This document shows positions 1 through 8,467 of a DNA stretch of 64,000 nucleotides, in pieces. Below the pieces are notes generated by a model. That model was not told the DNA's origin and did not search any database. It saw only the letters and a list, made by a program, of their open reading frames with translations. The translations under genes were made by a program, and so were the position numbers. The first letter of the stretch is position 1; each line of letters begins with the position of its first letter. The DNA is from an uncultured Paracoccaceae bacterium (lineage in GTDB: Bacteria; Pseudomonadota; Alphaproteobacteria; Rhodobacterales; Rhodobacteraceae). The stretch is from positions 744,001 to 808,000 of the forward strand of contig CANLQO010000002.1 in assembly GCA_947493335.1 (NCBI GenBank), read 5' to 3'.

Positions 1-33
1 GGCCGTGCCGAGATCGGTAAGCGCAAGTTCTGA
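1..33 (+). CDS. 3' end of an unidentified gene (partial)
   Basis: An open frame runs in from the left edge and stops at TGA 31-33, leaving only the last ten residues, ending GKRKF. The tail is basic. Nothing more can be said about the product; it could also be chance, because ten codons carry little signal. Confidence 0.35.
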   Translation, partial: GRAEIGKRKF

Positions 34-105
34 ACACATATTTTGGAATTCACCGCTGACGTGCTAGGCTTGGGCGTCGGGTGTGGGTGTTGTGTTTGGC
101 AGTGA

Positions 106-1073
106 ATGGTGGCCCTGATGGCGGGTACGTCAATAATTTCGGCGATCGGCGGGACACCTGCGGTCTGGCTGGACCGGATGGTGGACGCAGCGGGCGTTCG
201 TGGCCGTATCTTGGCCAAACTCGACTATCTCAATCCCGGCTTCTCGAAAAAGACCGTGCCGCGCTGGGCATCATTCGGGCGGCACGTGCGGATGGGTCAC
301 TGCGCCCCGGCCAAACGGTTGTCGAACTGACCAGCGGCAATATGGGCACCGGGCTGGCCATTGTCTGCGGCCAGATGGGCCATCCCTTTGTTGCGGTCAT
401 GAGCCGTGGAAACTCGCCAGAGCGGGCGCGCATGATGCGGGCGTTGGGCGCCAAGGTTGTACTGGTGGAGCAGGTCCCCGGTAGCACACCCGGCAAGGTC
501 AGCGGTGCCGATCTGGCGCGCGTCAACGCGGTGGCCAATATGCTCACCCACAATCACAACGCGTTTCGGGCGGACCAGTTTGCCCATCCCGGCAACGCAG
601 GCGCACACAAGCACGGCACCGCGGCAGAGCTTTGGTCGGACAGCAATCGTGACCTCGATGTTTTTGTCGACTTCGTCGGATCAGGCGGCACATTCGCGGG
701 AACTCTGACGGGTCTGCGCCAGTTCAATCCCGCCATCGCGGGCTATATCGTCGAGCCGCAAGGCGCTGCTGTCCTCGCAGGCGCCCCGCTTTGCGAACCC
801 GATCATGTCATTCAGGGCGGCGGTTACGGCATGGATGAACTTGCGCAATTGCGCGGTGTCGGGCGCGTGGGCCATGTCGACGTCACCGGGGAAGAGGCCA
901 TGGCGACAACACGCGATCTCGCGCGGATCGAAGGCATCTTTGCCGGTTACTCCGCAGGTGCCAACGTCGCGGCGGCGCTGGCACTTCTGTCGGGGCCGGA
1001 GGCGGGCAAGACCATCGCGGTCATCATCTGTGACAGCGGCCTCAAATACCTCTCGACCGACCTTTGGCCTTAG
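106..1073 (+). pseudogene. PLP-dependent cysteine synthase family protein, frameshifted
   Basis: The protein reads as a fold-type II PLP enzyme of the cysteine synthase/cystathionine beta-synthase family, but in two frames. The N-terminus (ISAIGGTPAVWLDRM through LDYLNPGFSKK) lies in the frame starting at ATG 106. From about base 250 the family continues in the -1 frame (DRAALGIIRAA, then the substrate loop SGNMGTG, then GSGGTFAG binding the PLP phosphate) to TAG 1073. The break falls at a run of five A followed by G (247-252), inside the NPG..KKDR segment that carries the PLP lysine. One missing base restores a 322-residue protein, which is normal length. It may be a real inactivating mutation, a sequencing error in the A-run, or, less likely, -1 slippage. 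An in-frame ATG at 81 exists for the downstream frame but gives a non-homologous N-terminus. The stop overlaps the convergent gene by four bases. Confidence 0.75.
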
Positions 1074-1906
1074 GTCTTGACGCTACGCCGCCTGATCATC
1101 TCGACCCCACTTTCGCCCAAGGGCACAACCGCAAATGGCCCGCCGTGGCACATATCTTCGGGGTCCTGATTGTTCTGAGGCGGCGCATTGGCAAGGATTT
1201 CTGCGGCAAACTCCTCTGCATTGTCCTTGGGGCGATAACCCAGCGCCGACGCGCCGGAATTGTCCAACCCCGCGCGGTCATTGTTCGACACGCCATAGAC
1301 AACGGTGAACCCCGTGGTTGGTGCCGTGACCGACTTTTCCACCAACTGGATCAGGTCACCATCCGAAAGCCACGACCCCAGGGCCCTGCTGTTGCCCACC
1401 TTGCCAGAGGCGCTGGCGATCCGCATTGCGACCGTCTCCAGCCCGCGCTTGTCCCAGTACAGACTGGCAAGGTCCTCAGAAAAACACTTGGACAATCCGT
1501 AATAGGTGTCTGGCCGGTGTGGTGCATCAACACCGATGAAGTCGTGCTTTTTGTGCATCCCGACCGCATGTATCGAACTGGCAAAAACGATCCGCTTGAC
1601 CCCGTGCTGGTGGGAACTTTCCCAGATGTTGTAGGCACTCAGGATATTGGAATGCAGGATCTTCTCCCAAGGGGCCTCGTCTGCGATGGATCCGAAATGC
1701 ACAACCATGTCGGCCCCTTCCAGAAGGGCGTGCACCGCATCTGCATCGCCGATATCGGCCCGCACATAGGTCTCATTTGGCGCGAGGTCATCCAGCCCCT
1801 CTGCCAAATCGGTTGAGACAAGCGCCTCGCACAAAGCGGCCATCGGTTTGCGGCAAATGCCTCCCAAGCGGCCCGCGGCTCCGGTCAATACGATCTTCTT
1901 CAGCAT
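1070..1906 (-). CDS. NAD-dependent uronate-dehydrogenase-like epimerase/dehydratase family protein
   Basis: This is an extended short-chain dehydrogenase of 278 aa. It has the N-terminal nucleotide motif TGAAGRLGG, a DIGDAD segment, the catalytic S/Y/K set (SSIHAVG, then YYGLSK) and a C-terminal GYRPKDNAEEF block. The overall pattern matches uronate dehydrogenase (Udh), which oxidises galacturonate or glucuronate to the aldarolactone; that assignment is from family memory and is not proven. It is the last gene of a minus-strand run: aldolase and FAD oxidoreductase lie upstream with a three-base gap. An HpaI-type aldolase next door would suit breakdown of a 2-keto-3-deoxy sugar acid derived from a uronate. 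The substrate is uncertain. Confidence 0.75.
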   Translation of the reverse strand: MLKKIVLTGAAGRLGGICRKPMAALCEALVSTDLAEGLDDLAPNETYVRADIGDADAVHALLEGADMVVHFGSIADEAPWEKILHSNILSAYNIWESSHQHGVKRIVFASSIHAVGMHKKHDFIGVDAPHRPDTYYGLSKCFSEDLASLYWDKRGLETVAMRIASASGKVGNSRALGSWLSDGDLIQLVEKSVTAPTTGFTVVYGVSNNDRAGLDNSGASALGYRPKDNAEEFAAEILANAPPQNNQDPEDMCHGGPFAVVPLGESGVEMIRRRSVKT

Positions 1907-1909
1907 TTG

Positions 1910-2683
1910 TTATTCCTCTATGCCGGACCGCACTTGCGCTGCGAGCGCATCGGCGGCCCTTGTAAGTAACAGGGTGTCGGTGCTGACCGCGATAAACGAA
2001 AACCCCTTGTTGAAAAGGTCGATCGCCATCGCCGGGTCCGTCACCAAAGTGCCAACCGGCACACCTTGATCCATCAAACTCTGCGCCACCGGCATGATCC
2101 GTGCCCAGACATCCGCGTGCAGCGGCTGCCCCAACATCCCCATATCGGCAGAGATATCGGCCGGGCCAAAGAAAACCCCGTCGACCCCATCAACCGCCGC
2201 GATATCGCGAGCTCGGTCAAGCGCGGCCTCAGTCTCAATCTGCAGGATGACGACGGTTTCATCCGAAACCCGGTCGGCATAGTCTTTAATTCGCCCCCAT
2301 TGGCTGCCGCGCATCGACCCCGCGACCCCACGCACGCCTTGCGGTGGATAGCGTGTGGCGGCCATCGCGGCCTCCGCCTCTTGCACCGTCTGGACCATCG
2401 GGAAAAGCAATCCGGGCGCGCCGATGTCCAACAGCCGCTTGACCATGACCGTGTCATTCCAAGGCGGACGCACAATCGCGTTGGTATGTGGTGCAATCGC
2501 CTGCAACTGATGCATGGTTGTCATCACATCGCCCGGACTGTGTTCCATATCAACACAAAGCCAGTCATACCCTGCACCGGCCACCAGCTCTGCGATCATC
2601 GGGCTCGCGGTCGAGACCCAAAGCCCCACCTGCTTTTTCTTGGCTTTAAGTGCCGCCTTGAAGGCATTGTTCGGCATCTTCAT
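1910..2683 (-). CDS. HpcH/HpaI aldolase family protein (2-keto-3-deoxy acid aldolase type)
   Basis: A 257-residue class II, metal-dependent pyruvate aldolase. Visible family features are VGLWVSTASP near the N-terminus, the catalytic DMEHSP motif near residue 46, the GAPGLLFPMVQ strand and the metal site formed by QIETE and GPADIS. Relatives such as GarL and HpaI cleave 2-keto-3-deoxyglucarate or 4-hydroxy-2-oxoheptanedioate to pyruvate plus an aldehyde. The start codon overlaps the stop of the upstream FAD oxidoreductase (ATGA), so the two are probably translationally coupled. Its neighbours suggest sugar-acid catabolism, but the actual substrate is not readable. Confidence 0.85.
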   Translation of the reverse strand: MKMPNNAFKAALKAKKKQVGLWVSTASPMIAELVAGAGYDWLCVDMEHSPGDVMTTMHQLQAIAPHTNAIVRPPWNDTVMVKRLLDIGAPGLLFPMVQTVQEAEAAMAATRYPPQGVRGVAGSMRGSQWGRIKDYADRVSDETVVILQIETEAALDRARDIAAVDGVDGVFFGPADISADMGMLGQPLHADVWARIMPVAQSLMDQGVPVGTLVTDPAMAIDLFNKGFSFIAVSTDTLLLTRAADALAAQVRSGIEE

Positions 2684-3876
2684 ATCACGGCCTTTTCATC
2701 GAATGGTTCACCTTTGGCGATACGTTCAAACGAAAACGGGGAAAGGTCCAGCGTCTGATAGCGCCCTGTGGCAATAACTTCGGCCACACCGCGCCCCATC
2801 GCGGGCGATTGCTGAAATCCGTGTCCGGAAAATCCGTTGACGAAAACAAAGTTTGTGACCTCAGGATGGGCCCCGATAATCGCGTTCTGATCGAAGGTGT
2901 TGTAGGCATAATGCCCTGCCCAGCTTTGCCGCAGCTTGATCCGCTCAAACGCTGGGACACGGTGGGCCAGAACGGGCCAGACCTTTTCCTCCCAGATGGA
3001 ATGGTCCTGCACAAAATCATCATAATCCACCGCCGGGTCATCGTCTGGCGGACAGCCCGCAAGGTAGTAAACCCCGTCGGTCCGCATATGAACACCGGAG
3101 GGATCAATCGTCAGCGGCAAGTCCCGATCCAGCGGGGTCTCTGCCTCAAAAATAAAAGTGTATCGTTTGCGCGGTTCCACAGGAATTTCGATCCCTGCCA
3201 TGCGAGATGTCAAAACAGCACGCGGACCGCTGCAATTGACCACTGTACCGCAGGCAATTACATCGCCGGTTTCAAGCGTCACAGATGCAATCCGATTACC
3301 CTGTCGATCCATCGCCACAACCGCGTTGTGGATATATTCAACACCCCTTTCACGGGCGCTCCGCTTCCACCAATCAAACAGGGTGTTGCCGTCGAAATAG
3401 CCTTCGTCAATCAGGTTGTGATTGCCGGCAAGAATATCATCCATGTTGTAGAACGGATAGGCGGCCTTGATCTCTTCCGCCGACATATGGCGCGTGCCTG
3501 CGCCATGCGCGGCCTGAATGGATTGACCCTCTTTCAAGGTCTGCGCAAAGGCTTCGTTGTCGGCCAGATACATGTAGCCATAGCTTTGCAGCACCACGTC
3601 CGGCACCCGCTCATCGCCGCCCATATAGCTGCGAAAATTCTTGACGAAGTCCGCTGCGAATTGACTGATGGAAATGTTCAAAGGGCGCGAAAACTGCTGT
3701 CTCATGCAGGAATTTGTGTGCGCTGTTGATGTCCACTCATATGTCGGATCGCGTTCCACAACGAGGACCGAACCATCGAAATCCGCATTTTCGCTCAGCC
3801 ACCAGGCGACAGATGACCCATACATCGCCCCGCCGACAATCACGACGTCATAGCTCTTTTGTATTGGTGCGATCAC
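2680..3876 (-). CDS. FAD-dependent oxidoreductase, DAO/sarcosine oxidase type
   Basis: A 398-residue flavoprotein of the D-amino-acid/glycine oxidase superfamily. The N-terminus carries the dinucleotide fold VVIVGGAMYGSSVA with an acidic VVERD end of strand beta 2. The C-terminal half holds GHYAYNTFDQNAIIG and FVNGFSGHGFQQSPAMG, the FAD-closing block typical of sarcosine/dimethylglycine-type oxidases. It is expected to oxidise a secondary amine or amino acid, with the substrate unknown. It is the first gene of the minus-strand trio, overlaps the aldolase by four bases, and has about 100 bases of non-coding DNA upstream in which I see no clear promoter. Confidence 0.85.
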   Translation of the reverse strand: MIAPIQKSYDVVIVGGAMYGSSVAWWLSENADFDGSVLVVERDPTYEWTSTAHTNSCMRQQFSRPLNISISQFAADFVKNFRSYMGGDERVPDVVLQSYGYMYLADNEAFAQTLKEGQSIQAAHGAGTRHMSAEEIKAAYPFYNMDDILAGNHNLIDEGYFDGNTLFDWWKRSARERGVEYIHNAVVAMDRQGNRIASVTLETGDVIACGTVVNCSGPRAVLTSRMAGIEIPVEPRKRYTFIFEAETPLDRDLPLTIDPSGVHMRTDGVYYLAGCPPDDDPAVDYDDFVQDHSIWEEKVWPVLAHRVPAFERIKLRQSWAGHYAYNTFDQNAIIGAHPEVTNFVFVNGFSGHGFQQSPAMGRGVAEVIATGRYQTLDLSPFSFERIAKGEPFDEKAVI

Positions 3877-3976
3877 GTCATGCCTCCGGTGTTCCCGGGT
3901 GCAGCATGTCTGGGGTGATACGCGCGCTCAACCCTTAATCGTCTTGCACATGCTGGCACGTCCGGCCCGTCGCCAG

Positions 3977-4570
3977 TCAGGCAATTGCAACCCCGGCAAC
4001 CTGCATTCCGTCAAGCGCGGCCTGAAGTGATCCGTCAAAGTCGATTGCGCGGGTCAGCTCTTGCCGGACGGTGACGTCAAACCCCAGCCTGGCGGCATCC
4101 ACGGCGGAATAATTTACGCAGAAATCAAGGGCCAGCCCGACCATCACCAACCGATCAATCCTGCGCGTGCGCAGGTAGCCCTCCAGCCCTGTCGGCGTCG
4201 TGTGATCGTTCTCAAAAAAGGCCGAATAGCTGTCAATCGCCGGATTGAAGCCCTTGCGGATGATCAGATCACCATCCACCCGCAGGTCTTTGTGAAATGC
4301 GGCGCCTTCAGAACCCTGAATGCAATGATCCGGCCAAAGCACCTGCAGGCCATAGGGCATTTCGATCAGGCTCATCGGGGCAGCCCCGTCGTGCGAAGAC
4401 GCAAATGATGAATGCCCCGCCGGGTGCCAATCCTGGGTCAGGATCACAGTGTCAAAGTCCGCCATCAGCGCATTGATCCCGCCCACGATCTCATCGCCGC
4501 CCGCAACCGCCAGCGCGCCGCCGGGGCAAAAATCATTTTGGACGTCAATCACGATCAGCGCATCAGACAT
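3977..4570 (-). CDS. pncA: Nicotinamidase (pyrazinamidase)
   Basis: A 197-residue cysteine hydrolase that converts nicotinamide to nicotinate in NAD salvage. The catalytic triad is visible as D9 (VIDVQNDF), K106 (IIRKGFNP) and C151 (LALDFCVNYSA). The metal site of the family matches D47 and H49 (TQDWHP) and H82 (WPDHCIQG). The start is supported by a strong AAAGGAG upstream. The next enzyme of the pathway, PncB, is encoded at 35276-36568 in the same window but not in the same operon. It lies 24 bases downstream of the P-loop kinase gene, with which it may be co-transcribed. Confidence 0.93.
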   Translation of the reverse strand: MSDALIVIDVQNDFCPGGALAVAGGDEIVGGINALMADFDTVILTQDWHPAGHSSFASSHDGAAPMSLIEMPYGLQVLWPDHCIQGSEGAAFHKDLRVDGDLIIRKGFNPAIDSYSAFFENDHTTPTGLEGYLRTRRIDRLVMVGLALDFCVNYSAVDAARLGFDVTVRQELTRAIDFDGSLQAALDGMQVAGVAIA

Positions 4571-4594
4571 GGGTGTTCTCCTTTTGGGTCAGGG

Positions 4595-5125
4595 TTAGGT
4601 GCTGGGCCGGGGGGCGTCAACGCTCTGCATGTACATCGCGACGGCCCGCCTGCTTGTAAGATGATGCACAGACAGATGCGGATACCGCGCTACCAGTTCT
4701 GCGATCTTTGTGCGCTGGCTGACGCGGGTCTGAAAAATCCACTGATAGAACTCCCAAGTATGGGCACCCAGTGTCTCAACACAGCCCTCGGCCATATCCG
4801 GCCTGCGCGTTCCGTAGGTCTGCCATAACCGCTTGTTCACCCGCCAAAACCGCAACATCACCGGCAGGTCGAGCCAGATCAGCGTGTCCGCCCGTGCAGC
4901 GCGCGTGTCATAGGTCGAGGACATGCCGCCCTCAAACACCCAGTTCTCCCGCGCCTCGATCGCATGGGCCATCACATGCTTTTCCTCCATTGCGCGCGGT
5001 TGCCAGTTCGGCAGGTGGTGGATGTGATCCATGTGGTGCACCGGCAAACCGGTCCGCTCGCCCAGCCACCGCGCCAGCGTGCTTTTGCCTGATCCCGGCC
5101 CGCCTACGATCATCACCCGCTGCAT
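4595..5125 (-). CDS. Small P-loop kinase, adenylate-kinase/FlaR-like
   Basis: A 176-residue protein opening with a Walker A motif, GGPGSGKST (about residues 8-16). HHMDHIHHLPNW follows, the pattern seen in the adenylate-kinase-like proteins often called DNA topology modulation protein FlaR. LIWLDLP near residue 87 serves as the Walker B strand. The cellular substrate of this family is not established. The gene is divergent from the Hsp70-like gene across a gap of 68 bases and lies upstream of pncA in the same direction. Confidence 0.75.
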   Translation of the reverse strand: MQRVMIVGGPGSGKSTLARWLGERTGLPVHHMDHIHHLPNWQPRAMEEKHVMAHAIEARENWVFEGGMSSTYDTRAARADTLIWLDLPVMLRFWRVNKRLWQTYGTRRPDMAEGCVETLGAHTWEFYQWIFQTRVSQRTKIAELVARYPHLSVHHLTSRRAVAMYMQSVDAPRPST

Positions 5126-5193
5126 GACTTCCTCGCTTGTCAGAGCGCGCGGGATACCTTATCCCGCCGCCTTCCGTAAAGGAGAATCGCGGC

Positions 5194-6420
5194 ATGGCAC
5201 GGCTTGGCATCGACTTTGGCACATCCAACACAGCCGCGGGCGTTCTGGCAGGCGATCGGCCCTTTCTGATCCCTGTTGAAGACGGTGACACCACCTTGCC
5301 GACCTCCGTCTTCTTTGACCCTGACCGCAAGGTCACGCTTTTTGGCAACGCGGCGAACCGGGCGCTGATCGACGGGCGCGAAGGGCGCTTTATGCGGGCG
5401 CTCAAGTCTGTTCTCGGCACGTCACTGATGCATGAACGCCGCGTCGTGGCACATGAGAAACTCACATTGATCGAGGTTGTCGCCCGCTTTCTCGCCATGC
5501 TGCGCGATCGGGCAGAGGCGACAACCGGTCAGACTTATGACACAGCACTGTCCGGGCGACCTGTCCGCTTTCATTCGATCGACGATGCCCGCAACGCGCG
5601 CGCAGAAGAGGATTTGCGCGCCGCCTATCTGGCGGCAGGCTTCAAGCACGTCGACTTTATGTATGAACCCGAAGCGGCGGCGCTGACGGCTGGGCCGCTT
5701 GAAACCGACACCTTTGGCCTGATCGTCGATATCGGCGGCGGCACATCCGACTTTTCGGTCTTTGCCCAAGATCCGGGCACCCGCATCATCGCCAGCCACG
5801 GTGTCCGCATCGGTGGCACCGACTTTGACCGCACGCTCAGCCTTGGACATGTGATGCCGCTGTTAGGGCGCGGGGCAGAGATCCGCAATGAGATGGGCCC
5901 CGGCTCGCATACGGCCCCCAACGCGATCTACAATGACCTCGCCACATGGGAAAAGATCGCCTTTCTCTATACCCCCGACAACCTCCGCCTCGCGCGGCGT
6001 TACGCAAAACTTGGCGTCGACCCTGTGCTATTCCAGCGCCTTGCGACGGTGATCGAAGAGGAAACCGGCCACGACCTCGCCTTTGCAACCGAACGGGCGA
6101 AAATCGCGGCCAACGCGGCACCGCAAGCCCAGATCGATTTGCGCATCATCGCACCGGGTCTTTCCGCGCCGCTCACAACGCAGGCCATGTCGGATGCGCT
6201 GTCTGACTATGCCGCACAGATCAGCGCCGCCGCATCTGAAACGATCACGCGTGCCGGCGTGGCGCCAGCGCAGGTTAGCCAGATTGTCTTTGTCGGCGGG
6301 TCGAGCCTGATGGGCGTCGTGTCTTCTGCCTTGACGACGCTTCTGCCCGCCGCGTCACCGCAACAGGCCGCGGCTTTCACTGCCGTGGCGGATGGTCTGG
6401 CGATGGCCTCGGCAGACTGA
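5194..6420 (+). CDS. Short Hsp70 family protein (YegD-like)
   Basis: A 408-residue actin-fold ATPase of the Hsp70 superfamily. Motifs in order are phosphate-1 GIDFGTSN at residues 4-11, the EPEAAAL connector, phosphate-2 VDIGGGTSDFSV and the adenosine motif VFVGGSSLMGVV. The polypeptide ends just after the nucleotide-binding domain, so it lacks the substrate-binding beta-sandwich and lid of DnaK, as in E. coli YegD. ATG 5194 is chosen because AAAGGAG lies just upstream and the MARLGIDFGTSN start fits the family; an in-frame ATG at 5137 would add an unsupported tail. Its clients are unknown. Confidence 0.88.
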   Translation: MARLGIDFGTSNTAAGVLAGDRPFLIPVEDGDTTLPTSVFFDPDRKVTLFGNAANRALIDGREGRFMRALKSVLGTSLMHERRVVAHEKLTLIEVVARFLAMLRDRAEATTGQTYDTALSGRPVRFHSIDDARNARAEEDLRAAYLAAGFKHVDFMYEPEAAALTAGPLETDTFGLIVDIGGGTSDFSVFAQDPGTRIIASHGVRIGGTDFDRTLSLGHVMPLLGRGAEIRNEMGPGSHTAPNAIYNDLATWEKIAFLYTPDNLRLARRYAKLGVDPVLFQRLATVIEEETGHDLAFATERAKIAANAAPQAQIDLRIIAPGLSAPLTTQAMSDALSDYAAQISAAASETITRAGVAPAQVSQIVFVGGSSLMGVVSSALTTLLPAASPQQAAAFTAVADGLAMASAD

Positions 6421-6431
6421 CGTGTAGTGTC

Positions 6432-6983
6432 CTAGGGCGTGATTATTCCTGCCTCGGTCACGATCAGGTCAAGCGGCTGATCCGTCGGTTCCAACGGCAG
6501 GCCTTCGGCCTCTTGTGCGGCATAGGCAAAACCGATGGCCATTGTCGCCCGTCTGGCGCGCAATTGCTCCAATGTGCGGTCATAAAACCCGCCACCATAG
6601 CCCAACCGCCCGCCAGACCGATCAAAGGCCACAAGCGGAACGATGACGATCTCGGGCTCCATCCAGTCGCCGGTTTCGGGGATCGCGGCACCAAATGCGC
6701 CCGGCACCATCGCGCAGCCCGGTGTCCAGAGACGAAACCGCAGCGGCTGGCCCGCCTCCATGATCACCGGCATTCCGACAGGGCCATGGGCTGCGGCCTC
6801 TTCCATCGCTGGTGTCGGGTCAATTTCGGTGCGCATTTGCGCGTAACCGGCAAGTGGCACGCCGCGATACCCGGCCAATACTTCGGACAGGTATCCGGCT
6901 GCCGCCACGCCGGAATGGGCGGCCTTGCGCCGGGCAAATGCAGCCTTGCGTGCCGCGTCTTTCTCTTCGCTCAAAGTAGCCAT
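6432..6983 (-). CDS. 5-formyltetrahydrofolate cyclo-ligase
   Basis: A 183-residue enzyme that converts 5-formyl-THF to 5,10-methenyl-THF with ATP, returning a storage folate to the one-carbon pool. The signature GRLGYGGGFYDR sits near residues 123-134, preceded by the PLVAFD strand. The N-terminus is helical and basic (EEKDAARKAAFARRKAAHS), as usual for the family. The reading frame overlaps the end of mgtE by 13 bases, so it is very probably translated from the mgtE transcript. No 6S RNA-like structure was noticed next to it. Confidence 0.92.
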   Translation of the reverse strand: MATLSEEKDAARKAAFARRKAAHSGVAAAGYLSEVLAGYRGVPLAGYAQMRTEIDPTPAMEEAAAHGPVGMPVIMEAGQPLRFRLWTPGCAMVPGAFGAAIPETGDWMEPEIVIVPLVAFDRSGGRLGYGGGFYDRTLEQLRARRATMAIGFAYAAQEAEGLPLEPTDQPLDLIVTEAGIITP

Positions 6984-8362
6984 GCCGCCGCCAATCCCAG
7001 AAATGCGAAAAATCCAACAACGTCCGTCACGGTCGTCACAAAAGCGCCCGAGGCTAACGCCGGGTCCACGCCAATCTTTTCCAGCAAGATTGGAATGCCT
7101 GTGCCCGCCAGCCCTGCGACCACCAGATTGACCACCATTGCCACCGCAATGACGACGCCCAGCATTGGCGTGCCGAACCAGATCACTCCGACAGCGCCCA
7201 TTACCACGGCGAACAGCACCCCGTTGATTAACCCGACCAGCACCTCTCTGCGGATCACCCGCCAGACGTTCGACCCGGTCAGATCCCGCGTGGCCAAGGC
7301 GCGGACCGCCACGGTCAGGCTTTGCGTGCCTGCGTTTCCGCCCATCGAGGCGACAATCGGCATCAGCACCGCCAGCGCCACCAGCCCGGCGATCACATCT
7401 TCAAACATTGAAATCACCAACGAGGCGAGGATCGCGGTCACCAAATTGACCGCCAGCCATGGAAACCGCTGTTTGGTCGTCTCAATCACGCTGTCCGACA
7501 GCGACCCTTCGCCGACCCCGGCCAGACGCAAGATGTCTTCTTCGGCTTCTTCTTCCAGAAACGCCATCGCGTCATCAATGGTGATGACCCCAATGACCCG
7601 GTCATCATCGTCCACGACGGGCGCTGTGATCATGTGATAGTGATTGATCGCTTGCGCCACTTCTTCGACATCCTGCGCGACGTGAAAGGTGCGAAAGCTG
7701 TCTTCCATCAGATCGCGCAGCGGCATTTCGCGCGGATGGCTCAGGACACGGCCAAGGGTGACATAGCCCACCGCCTTCAGACGCGGATCGACCAGAATGA
7801 TGTGATAGAACTGATCCGGCAGCACCACGTCAGAACGCAGGTAATCAATCGCCTCGCCCACGGTCCAATGCGCGGGCGCGCGGACCAGTTCGACCTGCAT
7901 GTGCCGCCCGGCCGATTCCTCGGGGTAGGACAGCGATTGCTCAACCACGACCCGGTCAGACGGCTCCAACGCATCAAGCACGGCCTCTTGCTGGTCTTCG
8001 TCAAGGTATTCGACCAGATCGACAACGTCGTCGGAGTCAAGCTCGCGCACGGCCTCGGCAAGTTCATCCGGCGCTAACCCCTCGATCACCTCTTCGCGCA
8101 GGTTTTCGTCAAGCTCCGACAGGATTTCCCCGTCCATGCCGCCCTTCCACAGGGACAAAAGCGCGCGACGGTCCTTGCCGTCCAACTGCTCAATCAGATG
8201 CGCGACGTCAGCGGGGTGTTGGGGGTCAAGCAGGGCATCCAGCGTGACGACATCCTGCGCTTCGACCGCGTCGAGTACGTCGTCGAACAGGGTCTGCGAA
8301 ACGCCAAAGATCTCTTCGGTCTCGCCGTCAGCGGCGGGGATTTGCGGATCGGTTTGTGTCAT
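6971..8362 (-). CDS. mgtE: Magnesium transporter MgtE
   Basis: A 463-residue Mg2+ channel of the MgtE type. The N-terminal superhelical domain is visible as repeats such as HPADVAHLIEQLD and ELDSDDVVDLVEYLDEDQQ, followed by a CBS pair (DRVIGVITIDDAM) and five membrane segments starting at about residue 330. The pore-family block IVASMGGNAGTQSL lies in the membrane part. ATG 8362 (MTQTDPQ) is chosen because the domain begins soon after it; the open frame continues upstream without homology. Divergent from guaD across 105 bases. Confidence 0.93.
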   Translation of the reverse strand: MTQTDPQIPAADGETEEIFGVSQTLFDDVLDAVEAQDVVTLDALLDPQHPADVAHLIEQLDGKDRRALLSLWKGGMDGEILSELDENLREEVIEGLAPDELAEAVRELDSDDVVDLVEYLDEDQQEAVLDALEPSDRVVVEQSLSYPEESAGRHMQVELVRAPAHWTVGEAIDYLRSDVVLPDQFYHIILVDPRLKAVGYVTLGRVLSHPREMPLRDLMEDSFRTFHVAQDVEEVAQAINHYHMITAPVVDDDDRVIGVITIDDAMAFLEEEAEEDILRLAGVGEGSLSDSVIETTKQRFPWLAVNLVTAILASLVISMFEDVIAGLVALAVLMPIVASMGGNAGTQSLTVAVRALATRDLTGSNVWRVIRREVLVGLINGVLFAVVMGAVGVIWFGTPMLGVVIAVAMVVNLVVAGLAGTGIPILLEKIGVDPALASGAFVTTVTDVVGFFAFLGLAAAWLL

Positions 8363-8467
8363 TGCGGCCCCCTGCTGCAGTCCTGCGCAACATAGTCTGC
8401 CGCGCGCATGGCACAAGCATTGCTTTGTGCGATTGTCGCGCCCCGCAGGCGGGCTTAGGGTGCGGGG

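Noticed and set aside
3941-3960. A possible third copy of the TGCACA-period repeat (TGCACA, GGCACG).
   Set aside because: Only two units, spaced ten bases apart, without the CCAT spacer; too weak to separate from chance.
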